Shown in pieces: positions 26,247 to 35,275 of a stretch of DNA of 64,000 nt (position 1 is its first letter; each line of letters begins with the position of its first letter). The stretch is taken from contig NZ_JBLWZP010000009.1 in NCBI RefSeq assembly GCF_048266365.1, positions 1 to 64,000 on the forward strand. Reading direction: 5' to 3'. Made by a program: the position numbers and the translations under genes. Source of the DNA: Galbibacter sp048266365 (lineage in GTDB: Bacteria > Bacteroidota > Bacteroidia > Flavobacteriales > Flavobacteriaceae). The notes beneath the pieces are model-generated. The model did no database searches, had not been told where the DNA came from, and saw nothing but the letters and a program-made list of their open reading frames with translations.

Positions 26247-26993
26247 ATGATAACAAGAGTACAATTTCAAGGAGTGGAATATACCATGGACCTCTCAAAG
26301 CCTATCGATATTTCGATACCGCTACGTGGGAGTTCAGAGAATCCTAATGCCTGGTATTTATCACCTCCACAAATTAGTCCGGTGGTGATGGATGATTTTG
26401 TAGGGAGTGTGGCTAGTGGAGCCTCAACGAATTTCAATACCATTGTATTTAATCCTCATGCTCACGGAACCCATACCGAATGCATTGGACATATCACTGA
26501 GGAATTTCATGCCGTAGGAGATAGTTTGAAACAGTATTTCTTTCTGTGTGAATTAATTACTGTTCAACCCATAAGCTACCAAGACGATCTTGTAATTACA
26601 AAAGATCAATTGTCAGAGGTGCTTTACGGCAAAACACCTACAGCTGTAGTACTGCGAACTAAGCCCAATGATGATGGTAAATTAACCCGGCAATATTCCC
26701 ATACTAATCCAGCTTATCTTTTAGAAGAAGCTGCTTTGTTTCTTCGACAAATTGGAGTAAAGCACTTGCTAGTCGATTTACCCTCGGTGGATAAAGAAAA
26801 GGATCAGGGTCAGCTCGCCTCGCATAAAGCCTTTTGGGATTATAATGGAAACAGACGATTAGATGCTACCATTACTGAATTTATATACGTTCCTGATAAT
26901 CTACAGGACGAAACCTATTTTTTAAACCTACAAATTGCATCCTTTGTCAACGATGCCAGCCCTAGTAAACCAGTGTTATACCAACTTTTATAA
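26247..26993 (+). CDS. Cyclase-family (kynurenine-formamidase-like) hydrolase
   Basis: A 248-residue member of the cyclase family (PF04199 type), metal-dependent hydrolases that include bacterial kynurenine formamidase KynB. The metal-binding motif HxGTHxDxPxH appears here as HAHGTHTECIGH, with Glu in place of the usual Asp and no Pro, so it is a divergent subgroup. The conserved LLVDLPSVDKEKD stretch is present. Because a tryptophan 2,3-dioxygenase is encoded 18 kb away, a formamidase role is conceivable, but nothing nearby ties it to kynurenine. It lies 42 bases after the Lrp-type gene. Confidence 0.8.
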   Translation: MITRVQFQGVEYTMDLSKPIDISIPLRGSSENPNAWYLSPPQISPVVMDDFVGSVASGASTNFNTIVFNPHAHGTHTECIGHITEEFHAVGDSLKQYFFLCELITVQPISYQDDLVITKDQLSEVLYGKTPTAVVLRTKPNDDGKLTRQYSHTNPAYLLEEAALFLRQIGVKHLLVDLPSVDKEKDQGQLASHKAFWDYNGNRRLDATITEFIYVPDNLQDETYFLNLQIASFVNDASPSKPVLYQLL

Positions 26994-27005
26994 AAATAAC
27001 AACGG

Positions 27006-27353
27006 ATGAAATTAAGCCTTAAAATTGAAGAATTATTCATGCTAGCCTTAGGATGCTATCTTTTTAGTACGCTAGATTATAGCTGGTGGTGGTTTATTGG
27101 ATTGTTTTTACTACCCGATATCGGAATGTTGGGTTATGTCATCAATACAAAAGTTGGCGCTTTTACCTATAATATTTTCCATCATAAAGGAATTGCTATA
27201 GTTTTGTATATGCTTGGTCTTTGGTTAGGGTTGCCCTATCTCAGTTTGGCGGGAATCCTGATCTTTAGTCATACCTCTTTCGACAGAATGCTGGGGTATG
27301 GATTAAAGTATCATACAGATTTTAAAGATACTCATCTTGGTAAAATTGGATAA
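27006..27353 (+). CDS. DUF4260 membrane protein
   Basis: A 115-residue protein of the DUF4260 family with three or four membrane helices. The conserved patterns are WWWFIGLFLLPDIGMLGY and the end SHTSFDRMLGYGLKY with nearby His and Asp residues. Function unknown. It lies 12 bases after the cyclase gene and 2 bases before the DUF4230 gene, so it is part of a tight run of genes on one transcript. Tryptophan content in the second helix is notable. Confidence 0.85.
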   Translation: MKLSLKIEELFMLALGCYLFSTLDYSWWWFIGLFLLPDIGMLGYVINTKVGAFTYNIFHHKGIAIVLYMLGLWLGLPYLSLAGILIFSHTSFDRMLGYGLKYHTDFKDTHLGKIG

Positions 27354-27355
27354 GA

Positions 27356-27976
27356 ATGAATGATATTGTACAAATTCTAGTAGGTTTATTATTGGGAATC
27401 TTTGGTTCCTACTGGTTGTTTTCGGTTTTTAAAAAAAGGAAATCTTCGGAGACTACGGAAAAACAATCTGTGATATTATTAGAAAAGATACGCAATGTCT
27501 ATAAACTCATTACCGTAGAAGGAGAGTTTGCAGAGATCTATCAATACGAAAATGTACGAGAGCATTTTATGAAACTTGTCAGCAGTAAAAAGAAGGCGCT
27601 GCTTGTGATTAATGCAAAGGTAAATATTGGTTTTGATCTCAAAAAAATTGAGATGAAAGCAGATCCAGATTCAAAAAGGATAATACTGACTTCATTCCCA
27701 ATGCCGGAAGTTCTAAGTATAGAGCCCGATGTGAAGTATTACGACATCAAGGAAGGGTTGTTCAACCGCTTTAAAACCGAAGATCTCTCAGCCTTAAACC
27801 TAGAGGCCAAAGAGCATATTTTAACCAAAATCCCTGAGAGTGGATTATTGGATACCGCCAGAAAAGAAGCTCTGGATGCTGTACATATGATTGAAAGCAT
27901 GGTACAAGCTATTGGTTGGAAGCTTGACTACAAGGCACTAGAAATTCAGCATCAAGACTTACTTGAGAAGAAGTGA
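27356..27976 (+). CDS. DUF4230 protein
   Basis: A 206-residue protein of the DUF4230 family. One N-terminal membrane helix (about residues 5-25) is followed by a soluble domain with KIRNVYKLITVEGEFAEIYQY, ALLVINAKVNIGFDLKKIEM and VKYYDIKEGLFNRF. Such proteins are anchored in the inner membrane with the domain outside, and their role is unknown. It starts 2 bases after DUF4260. Confidence 0.85.
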   Translation: MNDIVQILVGLLLGIFGSYWLFSVFKKRKSSETTEKQSVILLEKIRNVYKLITVEGEFAEIYQYENVREHFMKLVSSKKKALLVINAKVNIGFDLKKIEMKADPDSKRIILTSFPMPEVLSIEPDVKYYDIKEGLFNRFKTEDLSALNLEAKEHILTKIPESGLLDTARKEALDAVHMIESMVQAIGWKLDYKALEIQHQDLLEKK

Positions 27977-28002
27977 TTTAGTACGATTTAATCAACACAA
28001 CC

Positions 28003-28374
28003 ATGAACATAGAAGAAATTTACCAATTTTGTATCTCAAAACCTGGGGTGACTGAAGATTTTCCATTTGATAAAAACACCCTTGTCTTTAAGGTGTGTGG
28101 GAAGATGTTTGCGCTATGTGGATTGGACCGATGGGAGAAAGGTGAAAAGAGCATTAATCTCAAATGCGATCCAGATTGGGCTTTAGAGTTAAGAGCAACT
28201 TATTCGGATATTATTCCAGGCTGGCATATGAGTAAAAGGCATTGGAATACCGTTCATCTCAACAGTCAAGAGGTGAGTCCTACTTTATTAAAAGAGCTCA
28301 TTGATCATTCTTATATTATGGTCGTCAAAGGACTTCCCAAAAAGATGCAACAGCAACTTTCTCAAGAATTGTAA
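28003..28374 (+). CDS. MmcQ/YjbR-family DNA-binding-like protein
   Basis: A 123-residue protein with the CyaY-like fold of the MmcQ/YjbR family. Recognisable stretches are FCISKPGVTEDFPFDKNTLVFKV, FALCGLDRWEKGEKSINLKCDP and IIPGWHMSKRHWNTV. The family is often called DNA-binding on structural grounds, but no clear role is established. It ends the small-gene run beginning near 27006; a weak inverted repeat (28403-28418) follows. Confidence 0.88.
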   Translation: MNIEEIYQFCISKPGVTEDFPFDKNTLVFKVCGKMFALCGLDRWEKGEKSINLKCDPDWALELRATYSDIIPGWHMSKRHWNTVHLNSQEVSPTLLKELIDHSYIMVVKGLPKKMQQQLSQEL

Positions 28375-28472
28375 ACGCTTATTCACTCATCTTCTCCTTG
28401 AAAACCCTCATATAGGGTAATATTTGCTTAGTATTGGGTAAAATCTTAGAATTCCACTACAATATGTTGGCC

Positions 28473-28480
28473 TAATTTTG
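28473..28480 (+). promoter_or_regulatory. -7 box and palindrome upstream of the hydroxyproline genes
   Basis: TAATTTTG at 28473-28480 matches TAnnTTTG, about 72 bases before the first gene; no properly spaced TTG box is seen. A 10-bp perfect palindrome TAATCGATTA lies at 28506-28515, between this box and the ATG, and is a possible operator. Confidence 0.35.
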
Positions 28481-28552
28481 TTTCTGAATTATAGCGCTAA
28501 TTCGATAATCGATTAATCCAGTTAAAGTTTTAGGAATTTAAAATTTAAGAAT

Positions 28553-29482
28553 ATGCAAGTAAAATGGGAAGGCATTATGCCGGCGGTGACAACAAAATTT
28601 AATGAGGACGATTCCTTAGATTTAGAAATGTTCGAGGTGAATATCAAAGCCCAACAAGAAGCAGGAGTATCCGCAATTATTTTGGGAGGAACCTTAGGTG
28701 AGGCCAGTACTTTGACCGATCAGGAAAAAGTAACTTTGATCCAAGAGACTGTTCGAATTGTAAAAGGACAAATTCCAGTGATTATCAATGTGGCTGAACA
28801 AACCACTAAAGCTGCAGTTCACGCAGTTGCAGTTGCAGAGCAGCATGGAGCAAGTGGTATTATGTTATTGCCACCTATGCGCTATCGCGCAAATGATCGT
28901 GAGACTGTAACTTTCTTTAAAATAGTTGCCAACAGTACCACACTTCCAATTATGATTTACAACAACCCTGTTGATTATAATATCGAAGTAACCCCAGAAA
29001 TGTTTGAGGAGTTGCTAGAGTGTGAAAACATTAAAGCTGTAAAGGAATCGACTAGAAATATTTCCAACGTTAGCATATTGAAAAATAAATTCGGAGATCG
29101 TCTTAAAGTTCTCACCGGTGTAGATACCCTGGGGTTAGAAAGTATTTTAATGGGTGCTGATGGATGGGTCGCCGGATTGGTTTGTGCCTTTCCAAGAGAG
29201 ACTGTTGCCATATATGAACTTGCCAAAGCAGGTAGGCATCAGGAAGCCCTTGCGATATACCGTTGGTTTTTACCATTATTAGAATTGGACATCACACCAC
29301 AGTTGGTTCAAAATATTAAATTGGCTGAGGTTGCTACAGGTATTGGCACAGAAACCGTCCGTGCACCAAGATTGGCACTGGTTGGCGAAGAACGCAAACG
29401 TGTTTTAGGCGTTATAGAAGAAGGACTAAAAAGTCGCCCTGAGCTACCAGACTATATGACCTTAAGAGTAACTGCACTATAA
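28553..29482 (+). CDS. Dihydrodipicolinate synthase-family pyrroline-4-hydroxy-2-carboxylate deaminase
   Basis: A class I aldolase-fold enzyme predicted to convert 1-pyrroline-4-hydroxy-2-carboxylate to 2,5-dioxopentanoate with loss of ammonia and water (HypD/LhpC role). The Schiff-base Lys164 lies in AVKEST and the catalytic Tyr in MIYNNP. The N-terminus IMPAVTTKF and the loop GTLGEASTLT are typical of the DHDPS superfamily. DapA itself is unlikely because the next genes encode the other hydroxyproline enzymes. It is first in the operon; a 22-bp hairpin separates it from the dehydrogenase gene. Confidence 0.85.
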   Translation: MQVKWEGIMPAVTTKFNEDDSLDLEMFEVNIKAQQEAGVSAIILGGTLGEASTLTDQEKVTLIQETVRIVKGQIPVIINVAEQTTKAAVHAVAVAEQHGASGIMLLPPMRYRANDRETVTFFKIVANSTTLPIMIYNNPVDYNIEVTPEMFEELLECENIKAVKESTRNISNVSILKNKFGDRLKVLTGVDTLGLESILMGADGWVAGLVCAFPRETVAIYELAKAGRHQEALAIYRWFLPLLELDITPQLVQNIKLAEVATGIGTETVRAPRLALVGEERKRVLGVIEEGLKSRPELPDYMTLRVTAL

Positions 29483-29511
29483 CTAGGACAGTACTTGGTC
29501 CAGGAACATTT

Positions 29512-29565
29512 CCAAGGTCATTACTTTTAAATCCTTATTTTAGGATTTGAAAGTAATGCCTTTGG
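29512..29565 (+). repeat. Long intercistronic hairpin in the hydroxyproline operon
   Basis: The inner stem 29519-29534/29543-29558 has 16 pairs (one G-T), loop eight bases. After one mismatch, a further six pairs join 29512-29517 to 29560-29565. No T run follows, so it is not an ordinary terminator. It could protect or process the message between the first and second gene. Confidence 0.7.
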
Positions 29566-29593
29566 CATTTAATTCAAAAATATACTGCAAACA

Positions 29594-31177
29594 ATGATCA
29601 CAGGAAAAAATACTATTGGAAACCAAAGCAGCGCGAGTGGAACAGCTACCTTTAAAACCTTTAACCCCATAGAGAATAGGGAAACTCCATGGGTTTTTCA
29701 TCAAGCCACTACGGATGAAATTAACCAAGCAGTTCAATTAGCTACTGAAGCATTTCAGCAATACAAGAACTATTCGGGAAGTAGAAAAGCTGCATTTTTA
29801 AGAGCTATCGCTGATGAAATTGCAGCCTTGGGTGATGATTTGATTCATACCTATATCGCGGAATCCGGATTGCCCGAAGGAAGGGCAAGGGGAGAGCGTG
29901 GAAGAACTATGGGGCAACTTCGAGCTTTTGCGGATCTTTTGGAGGAAGGCTCATGGGTAGAGGCCATCATCGATGTGGGTCAGCCAGACAAACAACCCAT
30001 GGCCAAACCAGATATTCGTAAAATGCTTTTTCCTATTGGACCTGTAGCTGTTTTTGGTGCTAGTAATTTTCCTTTAGCTTTTTCTACTGCTGGTGGTGAT
30101 ACCGCAAGTGCATTGGCCGCCGGTTGTCCTGTGGTTGTCAAAGGCCATCCTCTACATGCGGCAACCGGTGAGCTCGTTTCTATAGCCATCTTAAAGGCAG
30201 CAGAGAAGACAAAGATGCCAAACGGGGTGTTTTCAAATTTAAATAGTAGTGGTATTACTGTAGGCCAAGAATTGGTTTTGCATCCTGACATTAAAGCCGT
30301 TGGTTTTACTGGAAGTATCGCAGGAGGAACTTCAATTTATAAGCTTGCGAACACACGAGAGGTTCCTATACCGGTTTATGCTGAAATGGGAAGTGTCAAT
30401 CCCGTTGTTGTTCTGCCATCAGCCCTTAAAGAGAAAACAGTATTTTGGGCGAAGCAATACGCCTCTTCTATTACCAACGGGACGGGTCAATTTTGTACCA
30501 ACCCTGGATTGATACTCGGGGTTAAAAGTGGGGCCTTTGACCAATTTATAGAAGTATTAGGGCAAGAAATCGCTCAAATCACTCCAACATCCATGTTGCA
30601 TCCTAACATTTTCAAAGCTTTTGAAAAAGGCGTTGATGAAGTGGTTGCAAGCCAAAAGACGACTTTAGTAGGTGCTTATCAGGGTGAAGCTGCACCAAAT
30701 CAGGGTAAGGCGAAGGTAGTAACAGTAGATGCTGGTGTGTTTATAGAGCAACCGATGCTACATCGTGAAGTTTTTGGTCCCTATTCCATGATCGTACAAT
30801 GTGAGAATGACCAAGAATTACAATCCGCTATTGCCTCGTTGGAGGGACAATTGACTGGAACCTTGTTGGGTAATGCTGATGAACTAAGAAACAAAGCAGG
30901 TATTGTCGACGCCTTAAAAGAAAAGGTGGGAAGACTAATACTCAATGGTGTACCTACAGGTGTAGAAGTATGTGCAGCCATGCATCATGGAGGGCCATTT
31001 CCTTCCACCACTAACGCAAAACACACCTCTGTTGGTGTGTCTGCAGTCACACGCTGGGTGCGCCCGGTGGCCTACCAAGACTGGCCACTAGAGTTATTGC
31101 CAGAAGCCCTTCAGAACGATAATCCATTAAATATTCACAGAATCGTTGATGGAGCTCATACTGCTAAAGTGATATGA
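29594..31177 (+). CDS. Alpha-ketoglutaric semialdehyde dehydrogenase
   Basis: A 527-residue NAD(P)+-dependent aldehyde dehydrogenase predicted to oxidise 2,5-dioxopentanoate to 2-oxoglutarate, the last step of hydroxyproline breakdown. Catalytic Cys301 lies in GQFCTNPG and the general-base Glu in YAEMGSVNPV. FGASNFPLAFSTAGGDTASALAAGCPVVVKGHP is the cofactor-binding half. The length and the FGASNFPLAF stretch match the type III semialdehyde dehydrogenases found in hydroxyproline and sugar-acid clusters. Its stop overlaps the start of the DUF885 gene by 4 bases. Confidence 0.9.
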   Translation: MITGKNTIGNQSSASGTATFKTFNPIENRETPWVFHQATTDEINQAVQLATEAFQQYKNYSGSRKAAFLRAIADEIAALGDDLIHTYIAESGLPEGRARGERGRTMGQLRAFADLLEEGSWVEAIIDVGQPDKQPMAKPDIRKMLFPIGPVAVFGASNFPLAFSTAGGDTASALAAGCPVVVKGHPLHAATGELVSIAILKAAEKTKMPNGVFSNLNSSGITVGQELVLHPDIKAVGFTGSIAGGTSIYKLANTREVPIPVYAEMGSVNPVVVLPSALKEKTVFWAKQYASSITNGTGQFCTNPGLILGVKSGAFDQFIEVLGQEIAQITPTSMLHPNIFKAFEKGVDEVVASQKTTLVGAYQGEAAPNQGKAKVVTVDAGVFIEQPMLHREVFGPYSMIVQCENDQELQSAIASLEGQLTGTLLGNADELRNKAGIVDALKEKVGRLILNGVPTGVEVCAAMHHGGPFPSTTNAKHTSVGVSAVTRWVRPVAYQDWPLELLPEALQNDNPLNIHRIVDGAHTAKVI

Positions 31178-32907
31178 TGAGATACCCAATAGGAATATTA
31201 GTATTTGCATTGATTGTTCTAGGTTGTGAATCGCCACAATCCACTGATAGGGCTTCAGAACAGTTGGAGGCGGTAATTGATACTGTCCAAAATTTTAAAT
31301 TGTACGATCGCCAAGAACATCCCTTAGGGCGTTATGAAAAAGTATTGTTTAAAAAGGATGCTGATTTTGCGAGTCAACAGTTGGAGACCTTGGCTAGAAT
31401 AGATACTCAGGCTTTAACGGAGACTGAATTGATTTCCTGGGAATTACTGAAATTTAAGCTACAGGACAGACTTGACTTTTACACCTATGAAATGTACTTA
31501 AACCCTATTCAAGCGGATCAAGGATTTCATTTGGACCTCAATTATAAAGTGAATCCCATTTTGAATTATGAGGGTGCTAAAACTTATTTGAATGTTTTAA
31601 ATGACATTCCCCATTTCGTGGATCAAAATCTGGTTTTAATCAAAGAGGGACTTTCCAAGGGAATTTCGCAGCCAAAGGTCATTTTTAATGGCTATGAGTC
31701 TACCTACGATGAACATATTGTAACAACTTATACCGATAGTTACTTTTACAAACCGTTTATAGATCTTCCAGATTTCATGGATGAGGATCAAAAGGATTCG
31801 ATACGTGCTGCTGCTAAAACAGCCATTGAAAAAAGCGTGATTCCGGCATTTAAAAAAATCAAAATCTTTTTTGAAACACAATACATCCCAAATACCAGAG
31901 AGGCTATTGGCGTATCGCAAACCCCTGGGGGTAGTGAGTACTACCAGAACAGAATTAATTATTACACGACTACTAAGTCCTATAGCCCTGAGGATATCCA
32001 TCAAATCGGATTAGAGGAAGTCGCTAGGATTAAAGCTGAAATGGAGGAGGTCATTAAGAAGGTCGGCTTCAAAGGCAGCTTCGCTGAATTCTTAGAATTT
32101 TTGCGCAGCGATCCACAGTTCTATGTCGATTCAGGTAGGGAATTATTAATGCAGGCCAGAGATATTGCCAAGCGCATTGATGCTCAGCTCCCTAAATTTT
32201 TCAACTTACTACCCAGAAAACCTTACGGGGTCATAAAAGTGCCCGACGCCATAGCGCCAAAATACACTAGTGGTCGTTATTCAGGAAGCTATAGTAGTAC
32301 CGAACCTGGCCACTATTTGGTGAATACCTATAAACTGGAAAGTAGACCCTTGTATAACTTACCTGCCTTAACTGCTCATGAGGCTGTGCCGGGGCATCAT
32401 CTACAGGGATCACTCAATCAAGAGCTAGGGGATAGCATCCCGAAATTCCGTAAAAACACCTATCTTTCAGCATATGGAGAAGGCTGGGCATTGTACTGCG
32501 AATTTCTAGCTGAACAAATGGGAATTTACACTACACCCTATGAGGAATTTGGAAAGTTGACCTATGAGATGTGGAGAGCATGTCGTTTGGTTGTCGATAC
32601 CGGAATCCATGCTAAAGGTTGGACAAGACAGCAGGTGGTGGAATACCTTAAGTCAAACACCGCCTTATCGGAGCATGAAATTCACACTGAAACAGATCGT
32701 TATATTGCTTGGCCGGCTCAGGCCATCTCTTATAAAATTGGAGAATTAAAAATCAGGAAGCTCCGGGAATTAGCCAGAGCGAAGCTAGGATCAAGTTTTG
32801 ATATACGTGAGTTCCATAACGTTATCCTAGGCCAAGGAACAGTAACGCTACCCATTTTGGAAAGACGCGTTAAGACTTATATTGATGACAAACTTAATCA
32901 GGGATAA
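31174..32907 (+). CDS. DUF885 lipoprotein, predicted metallopeptidase
   Basis: A 577-residue DUF885-family protein. A lipoprotein signal with lipobox VLGC (Cys about residue 18) places it outside the inner membrane. The family's metal-site motif is seen as HEAVPGHH at residues 402-409 (His402, Glu403, His408), with an acidic/aromatic stretch SAYGEGWALYCEFLAEQMG about 30 residues later that supplies a further ligand. DUF885 proteins are generally regarded as carboxypeptidase-like zinc enzymes. Because the gene overlaps the semialdehyde dehydrogenase gene and precedes the epimerase, I infer that it frees hydroxyproline or small peptides from hydroxyproline-containing substrates. Confidence 0.85.
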   Translation: MMRYPIGILVFALIVLGCESPQSTDRASEQLEAVIDTVQNFKLYDRQEHPLGRYEKVLFKKDADFASQQLETLARIDTQALTETELISWELLKFKLQDRLDFYTYEMYLNPIQADQGFHLDLNYKVNPILNYEGAKTYLNVLNDIPHFVDQNLVLIKEGLSKGISQPKVIFNGYESTYDEHIVTTYTDSYFYKPFIDLPDFMDEDQKDSIRAAAKTAIEKSVIPAFKKIKIFFETQYIPNTREAIGVSQTPGGSEYYQNRINYYTTTKSYSPEDIHQIGLEEVARIKAEMEEVIKKVGFKGSFAEFLEFLRSDPQFYVDSGRELLMQARDIAKRIDAQLPKFFNLLPRKPYGVIKVPDAIAPKYTSGRYSGSYSSTEPGHYLVNTYKLESRPLYNLPALTAHEAVPGHHLQGSLNQELGDSIPKFRKNTYLSAYGEGWALYCEFLAEQMGIYTTPYEEFGKLTYEMWRACRLVVDTGIHAKGWTRQQVVEYLKSNTALSEHEIHTETDRYIAWPAQAISYKIGELKIRKLRELARAKLGSSFDIREFHNVILGQGTVTLPILERRVKTYIDDKLNQG

Positions 32908-32931
32908 TTAATTTTATCTATTAGTGAATTT

Positions 32932-33939
32932 ATGGCTAGAAAAACATTTTTTTGCGTGGATGCCCATACCTGCGGAAATCCGGTTAGGGTCATCGCCGGC
33001 GGAGGTCCACAATTGACCGGCAATAGCATGAGTGAAAAAAGACAACACTTTATGCGAGAATTCGATTGGATTCGAAAAGGATTGATGTTCGAGCCAAGGG
33101 GACATGATATGATGAGTGGAAGTCTTCTTTATCCACCAATAAACACCGAAAATGATTTTGGCATTGTGTTTATTGAAACCAGTGGGTGCCTCCCCATGTG
33201 TGGTCATGGAACCATTGGTAGTATTACCATTGCTGTTGAACAGGGGTTAATCACCCCTAAAACCCCTGGAAAAATTAGGATGGAAGCTCCGGCTGGTTTG
33301 ATTGAAATTACTTATCAGCAAACAGATAATAAGGTAGATTGGGTGCGACTTACCAATGTAAAATCCTATGTTGCGGCTATGGAACTTACTATAGATTGTG
33401 CGACACTTGGAGAGCTCGTATTTGATGTTGCCTATGGCGGTAATTTTTATGCCATCATAGATCCTCAAAAGAACTTTAGTGGGATTGAAGACTTTTCTGC
33501 AAGCACTTTAATTCGTTTAAGTCAAAGACTCCGACAACAAATCAATGAAAAGTATCCGGATATGTTTGTCCATCCTGAGGACGCCACCATCAACAGCGTG
33601 AGTCACATACAATGGACCGGTAAACCCATCAATCCAAAATCTACCGCTAGGAACGCTGTTTTCTACGGGGATAAGGCTATCGATCGTTCCCCTTGTGGAA
33701 CTGGGACTTCGGCTAGGATGGCACAGTGGTATGCCAAAGGCTTATTAAAACCTGGAGATGAGTTTATACATGAGAGTTTTATTGGATCTCAGTTTATTGG
33801 TCGTGTTGAACAAGTTGCTGAACTCGCTGGAACAACGGCAATTGTCCCTAGTATTCAAGGTTGGGCTAGGATCTATGGATATAACACTATAATTATTGAT
33901 GATGACGATCCTTATGCACAAGGTTTTCAAGTTATTTAA
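32932..33939 (+). CDS. 4-hydroxyproline epimerase (proline racemase family)
   Basis: Converts trans-4-hydroxy-L-proline to cis-4-hydroxy-D-proline without a cofactor, using two cysteines as acid and base. Both are present: Cys90 in LPMCGHGTIG and Cys255 in DRSPCGTGTSARM. A Thr in the second place would mark a trans-3-hydroxyproline dehydratase, so the epimerase reading is supported. The N-terminus FFCVDAHTCGNPVRVIAGG is typical. Length 335 is normal. It follows the DUF885 gene by 24 bases and precedes the oxidase by 57. Confidence 0.92.
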   Translation: MARKTFFCVDAHTCGNPVRVIAGGGPQLTGNSMSEKRQHFMREFDWIRKGLMFEPRGHDMMSGSLLYPPINTENDFGIVFIETSGCLPMCGHGTIGSITIAVEQGLITPKTPGKIRMEAPAGLIEITYQQTDNKVDWVRLTNVKSYVAAMELTIDCATLGELVFDVAYGGNFYAIIDPQKNFSGIEDFSASTLIRLSQRLRQQINEKYPDMFVHPEDATINSVSHIQWTGKPINPKSTARNAVFYGDKAIDRSPCGTGTSARMAQWYAKGLLKPGDEFIHESFIGSQFIGRVEQVAELAGTTAIVPSIQGWARIYGYNTIIIDDDDPYAQGFQVI

Positions 33940-33996
33940 CAGTATTCAACACAAGGATTAGATTAAGCTTAGCTAAACAATTAACATTATAAGGAT

Positions 33997-35247
33997 ATGC
34001 AAAAAAACATCCTGATCATAGGCGGAGGCATCATAGGTTTATGTTGCGCCTATTACCTTAGAAAAGAAGGCCATCAAGTAACAATTATAGAGCAATCGGA
34101 CTTTAGCCAAGGAGCCTCTTATGTTAATGCAGGGTATATTACGCCTAGTCACATCATCCCACTAGCTTCACCGGGAATGATTTCCAAAGGGATCAAGTGG
34201 ATGTTTAATTCATCGAGTCCATTTTACATAAAACCGCGCTGGGACACTGACTTTTTCCGTTGGGCTTGGTATTTTCACAAATCATCGACCAAAGAAAAAG
34301 TAGCCAAAGCAATTCCAATCATTAAGGACATCAATATCCTAAGCAGGACCTTATATAAGGATATGCTGGATTCAGGTGACTTAGGTGATTTTCACTGGCA
34401 GCAAAAAGGATTGCTGATGCTCTACAAAACAGATCAGGCAGCTGAAGAAGAATTAAAGGTAGCTGATCTTGCAAAGAAGCAAGGTTTGGATGTATGTCAT
34501 TTGGATATAGGTGAGATCCGGGCTTTGGAACCACAGGTAAACATAGCGGCAAAAGGTGCCGTGTACTACAAATGCGATGCACATAGTACCCCTACGGAGA
34601 TCATGCCTAAACTCATCAGTTGGCTTAAGGCCAATGGAGTGATGATTAAGACCAATGAATTTGTTCAGCAGTTGTCAAGTGAAGGAGGTAAATTAAAGCA
34701 TCTACGAACCAATACATCGACCTATACGGCCGATGAGGTTGTGGTAGCCGCAGGGTCCTGGAGTCAAGAGTTAGCTAAGAAACTACATCTGAATCTTCCA
34801 ATTCAGGCTGGTAAAGGCTATAGAATCGATATTCACCGACCAACCGATATTAAGATCCCTGCTATTTTGTTAGAAGCCAAGGTTGCGATGACCCCCATGA
34901 ATGGATTTACACGATTTGCCGGAACCATGGAGTTTTCTGGAATTAATACTACGATTAGAAGGCAGCGGGTAGAAGCAATTAGCCGTGCGGCACAAGCCTA
35001 TTATCCGGAAATATCGGTTCAGGAAGAAGAAAAACAAAATGCGAAAAGCGGACTTCGACCAGTTTCACCCGACGGACTCCCTTATATTGGAAAAAGTGAA
35101 AAATATAGTAATGTCACCTTTGCCACAGGTCATGCGATGATGGGCTGGAGCTTAGGTCCTGCTACAGGGAAATTGGTGAGTGAACTCATTTCGGAGCAAA
35201 AAGTATCCATGGATATTGGCGGCTTTCATCCCGATCGGAAATTCTAA
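33997..35247 (+). CDS. FAD-dependent D-hydroxyproline oxidase (DadA-like)
   Basis: A 416-residue DAO-fold flavoenzyme predicted to oxidise cis-4-hydroxy-D-proline to 1-pyrroline-4-hydroxy-2-carboxylate, the substrate of the first gene's product. The FAD-binding GGGIIGLCCAYYL is at residues 8-20, and the C-terminal FAD contact is NVTFATGHAMMGWSLGPATG. It resembles the DadA/HypO branch, whose members often pass electrons to the membrane chain. An AAGGAT Shine-Dalgarno-like sequence precedes the ATG. With the three enzymes upstream, the four steps to 2-oxoglutarate are complete. Confidence 0.9.
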   Translation: MQKNILIIGGGIIGLCCAYYLRKEGHQVTIIEQSDFSQGASYVNAGYITPSHIIPLASPGMISKGIKWMFNSSSPFYIKPRWDTDFFRWAWYFHKSSTKEKVAKAIPIIKDINILSRTLYKDMLDSGDLGDFHWQQKGLLMLYKTDQAAEEELKVADLAKKQGLDVCHLDIGEIRALEPQVNIAAKGAVYYKCDAHSTPTEIMPKLISWLKANGVMIKTNEFVQQLSSEGGKLKHLRTNTSTYTADEVVVAAGSWSQELAKKLHLNLPIQAGKGYRIDIHRPTDIKIPAILLEAKVAMTPMNGFTRFAGTMEFSGINTTIRRQRVEAISRAAQAYYPEISVQEEEKQNAKSGLRPVSPDGLPYIGKSEKYSNVTFATGHAMMGWSLGPATGKLVSELISEQKVSMDIGGFHPDRKF

Positions 35248-35251
35248 GCTA

Positions 35252-35275
35252 TGACATCAAATAGAAAGGATGTTA
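35252..35275. terminator. Weak hairpin between convergent genes
   Basis: TGACATC (35252-35258) pairs with GATGTTA (35269-35275), including one G-T pair. It lies between the convergent stops of the oxidase gene and the DUF456 gene. No long T run is present in either direction. Confidence 0.4.

Noticed and set aside
28403..28418. Terminator after the MmcQ/YjbR gene
   Set aside because: The stem ACCCT/AGGGT has only five pairs and no T run, too weak to call.
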